Shown piece by piece: positions 63,381-64,000 of a DNA stretch of 64,000 bases. The notes under the pieces were generated by a model that saw nothing but the letters and a program-made list of their open reading frames with translations, was not told the origin of the DNA and searched no databases. A program made the position numbers and the translations under genes. This stretch comes from an uncultured Actinomycetes bacterium. GTDB taxonomy: Bacteria; Actinomycetota; Actinomycetes; Mycobacteriales; Nakamurellaceae. The stretch is taken from the NCBI GenBank assembly GCA_937926105.1, contig CALANS010000051.1:1-64000 (forward strand). The letters run 5' to 3'. How positions within the stretch are numbered: position 1 is the first letter of the stretch; every line of letters begins with the position of its first letter.

Positions 63381-64000
63381 ATGCACTACGACGACGGCAT
63401 GGACACCCAGCCCGGCGAAGAGCTGAGCATCGGGAACCAGACCATTGGCCAGGCCAGCTACGACGTGGATGGGGACGGCGTCGCCGACTCCTACATCGTG
63501 GTCGCCGGTTCGGACGAGGTGGACGTGCTCACCGACTCCGACGGCGATGGCCAGGTCGACACCGTCTACAAGATCGACGGCGAGGGCTCGGTCGAGCAGC
63601 TCGAACCGGAGAACGGCCAGCTGGTGCAGGTCGGCACCGGGCACCTGGATGCTCAGGGTCGGATCGACATGGGCGGGTCGGGCACCGGGGACGACGGCGG
63701 ATCCGGAACGGGCGGCCTCGGCGGACAGCCGCTGGGCGGTGACGGGGATCCGGGAACCGACACCGTCGGCGCGGGAGATATGACCCTGCAGGACGATGGC
63801 CAGACGGTCGACGTGGGGGCGCCGACCGTCGACCTGACCGGCGACGGGGTCAACGACACCGTGGTGCTGCACGGCACCGACGGATCCACTGTGCTGGTCG
63901 CGGACACCGATCAGGACGGCCAGGCTGACAACATCGCGCAGATCAACCCCGACGCCTCCGTCACCTTCGCCGTCCCGGACGGTCACGGCGGCTGGGTGGT
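63381..64000 (+). CDS. Acidic DxDGDG-repeat protein (3' end outside window)
   Basis: The first 206 residues, ATG 63381 after AAGGAG. Calcium-loop-like motifs recur: DVDGDGVADS, DSDGDGQVDT, DLTGDGVNDT and DTDQDGQADN, separated by a Gly-rich hinge (residues about 105-130). No signal peptide, so probably intracellular or exported by another route. Similar acidic repeat proteins (DUF6802 type) accompany Hsp70/dynamin clusters in actinobacteria. The frame is open at the window edge. Confidence 0.75.
   Translation, partial: MHYDDGMDTQPGEELSIGNQTIGQASYDVDGDGVADSYIVVAGSDEVDVLTDSDGDGQVDTVYKIDGEGSVEQLEPENGQLVQVGTGHLDAQGRIDMGGSGTGDDGGSGTGGLGGQPLGGDGDPGTDTVGAGDMTLQDDGQTVDVGAPTVDLTGDGVNDTVVLHGTDGSTVLVADTDQDGQADNIAQINPDASVTFAVPDGHGGWV

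Overview
The window comes from a high-GC actinobacterium. Evidence: very GC-rich coding sequence, many GTG/TTG starts with 1-4 nt start/stop overlaps, an F420/flavin luciferase-like oxidoreductase, a pair of IniA/IniC-like dynamins with a GrpE-like partner, and several candidate leaderless promoters (TANNNT exactly 6 nt before the start codon). I see no rRNA, tRNA, CRISPR array, transposase, integrase or phage gene, and I cannot name the genus.

Layout. (A) 1-4.1 kb: 3' part of a large repetitive secreted protein ending in three S-layer-homology repeats, closed by a perfect hairpin terminator; then a small cupin gene. (B) 5.0-24.8 kb, all plus strand: a catabolic locus encoding two M20-type hydrolases (one with degenerate catalytic residues), a two-subunit B12-dependent acyl-CoA mutase with methylmalonyl-CoA mutase signature residues, a CoA-transferase, a luciferase-like oxidoreductase, an M29/NicX-like metalloprotein, a GntR/FCD regulator, a methylmalonyl-CoA epimerase-like protein, an aldehyde dehydrogenase, a zinc alcohol dehydrogenase, two paralogous deaminase-type amidohydrolases, a third amidohydrolase, a ThiXYZ-like ABC importer and two TenA (thiaminase II) proteins. 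(C) 25.3-39.6 kb: a second locus with its own NMT1/THI5-like importer, a three-subunit molybdenum hydroxylase, an ACMSD-like amidohydrolase, a CoA-transferase, a second GntR/FCD regulator, an enoyl-CoA hydratase, an SDR without the usual catalytic triad, an alpha/beta hydrolase and an amidase. (D) 39.6-47.3 kb: a LAL-type LuxR regulator divergent from carbamate kinase, a barbiturase/cyanuric-acid-hydrolase family enzyme, and PxpA plus a PxpB-PxpC fusion. (E) 47.3-54.3 kb, minus strand: a xylose/ribose-type ABC importer with a response regulator and a hybrid protein in which a sugar-type ABC ATPase is fused to a sensor histidine kinase. (F) 54.5-64 kb: membrane protein, TrmB, an ABC exporter, dynamin/GrpE-like/dynamin, and the start of an acidic DxDGDG-repeat protein.

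How it fits together (inference). Locus B reads as uptake and complete degradation of a thiamine-type pyrimidine or a related N-heterocycle. TenA would release or process the hydroxymethylpyrimidine. The alcohol and aldehyde dehydrogenases would oxidise the side chain to a carboxylate, and the amidohydrolases would remove the ring amine. The luciferase-like, M29-like and M20 proteins would open and trim the ring. The CoA-transferase, epimerase and mutase would take the remaining branched dicarboxylate to succinyl-CoA. No thiamine (TPP) riboswitch is visible, which fits substrate-induced catabolism better than vitamin biosynthesis.

Locus C has the layout of a Mo-hydroxylase-initiated heterocycle pathway, and locus D adds a ring-opening amidohydrolase that acts on barbiturate or cyanurate. 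Two different short operator-like motifs recur, one inside locus B and one inside locus C. They give a testable regulatory wiring for the two GntR proteins.
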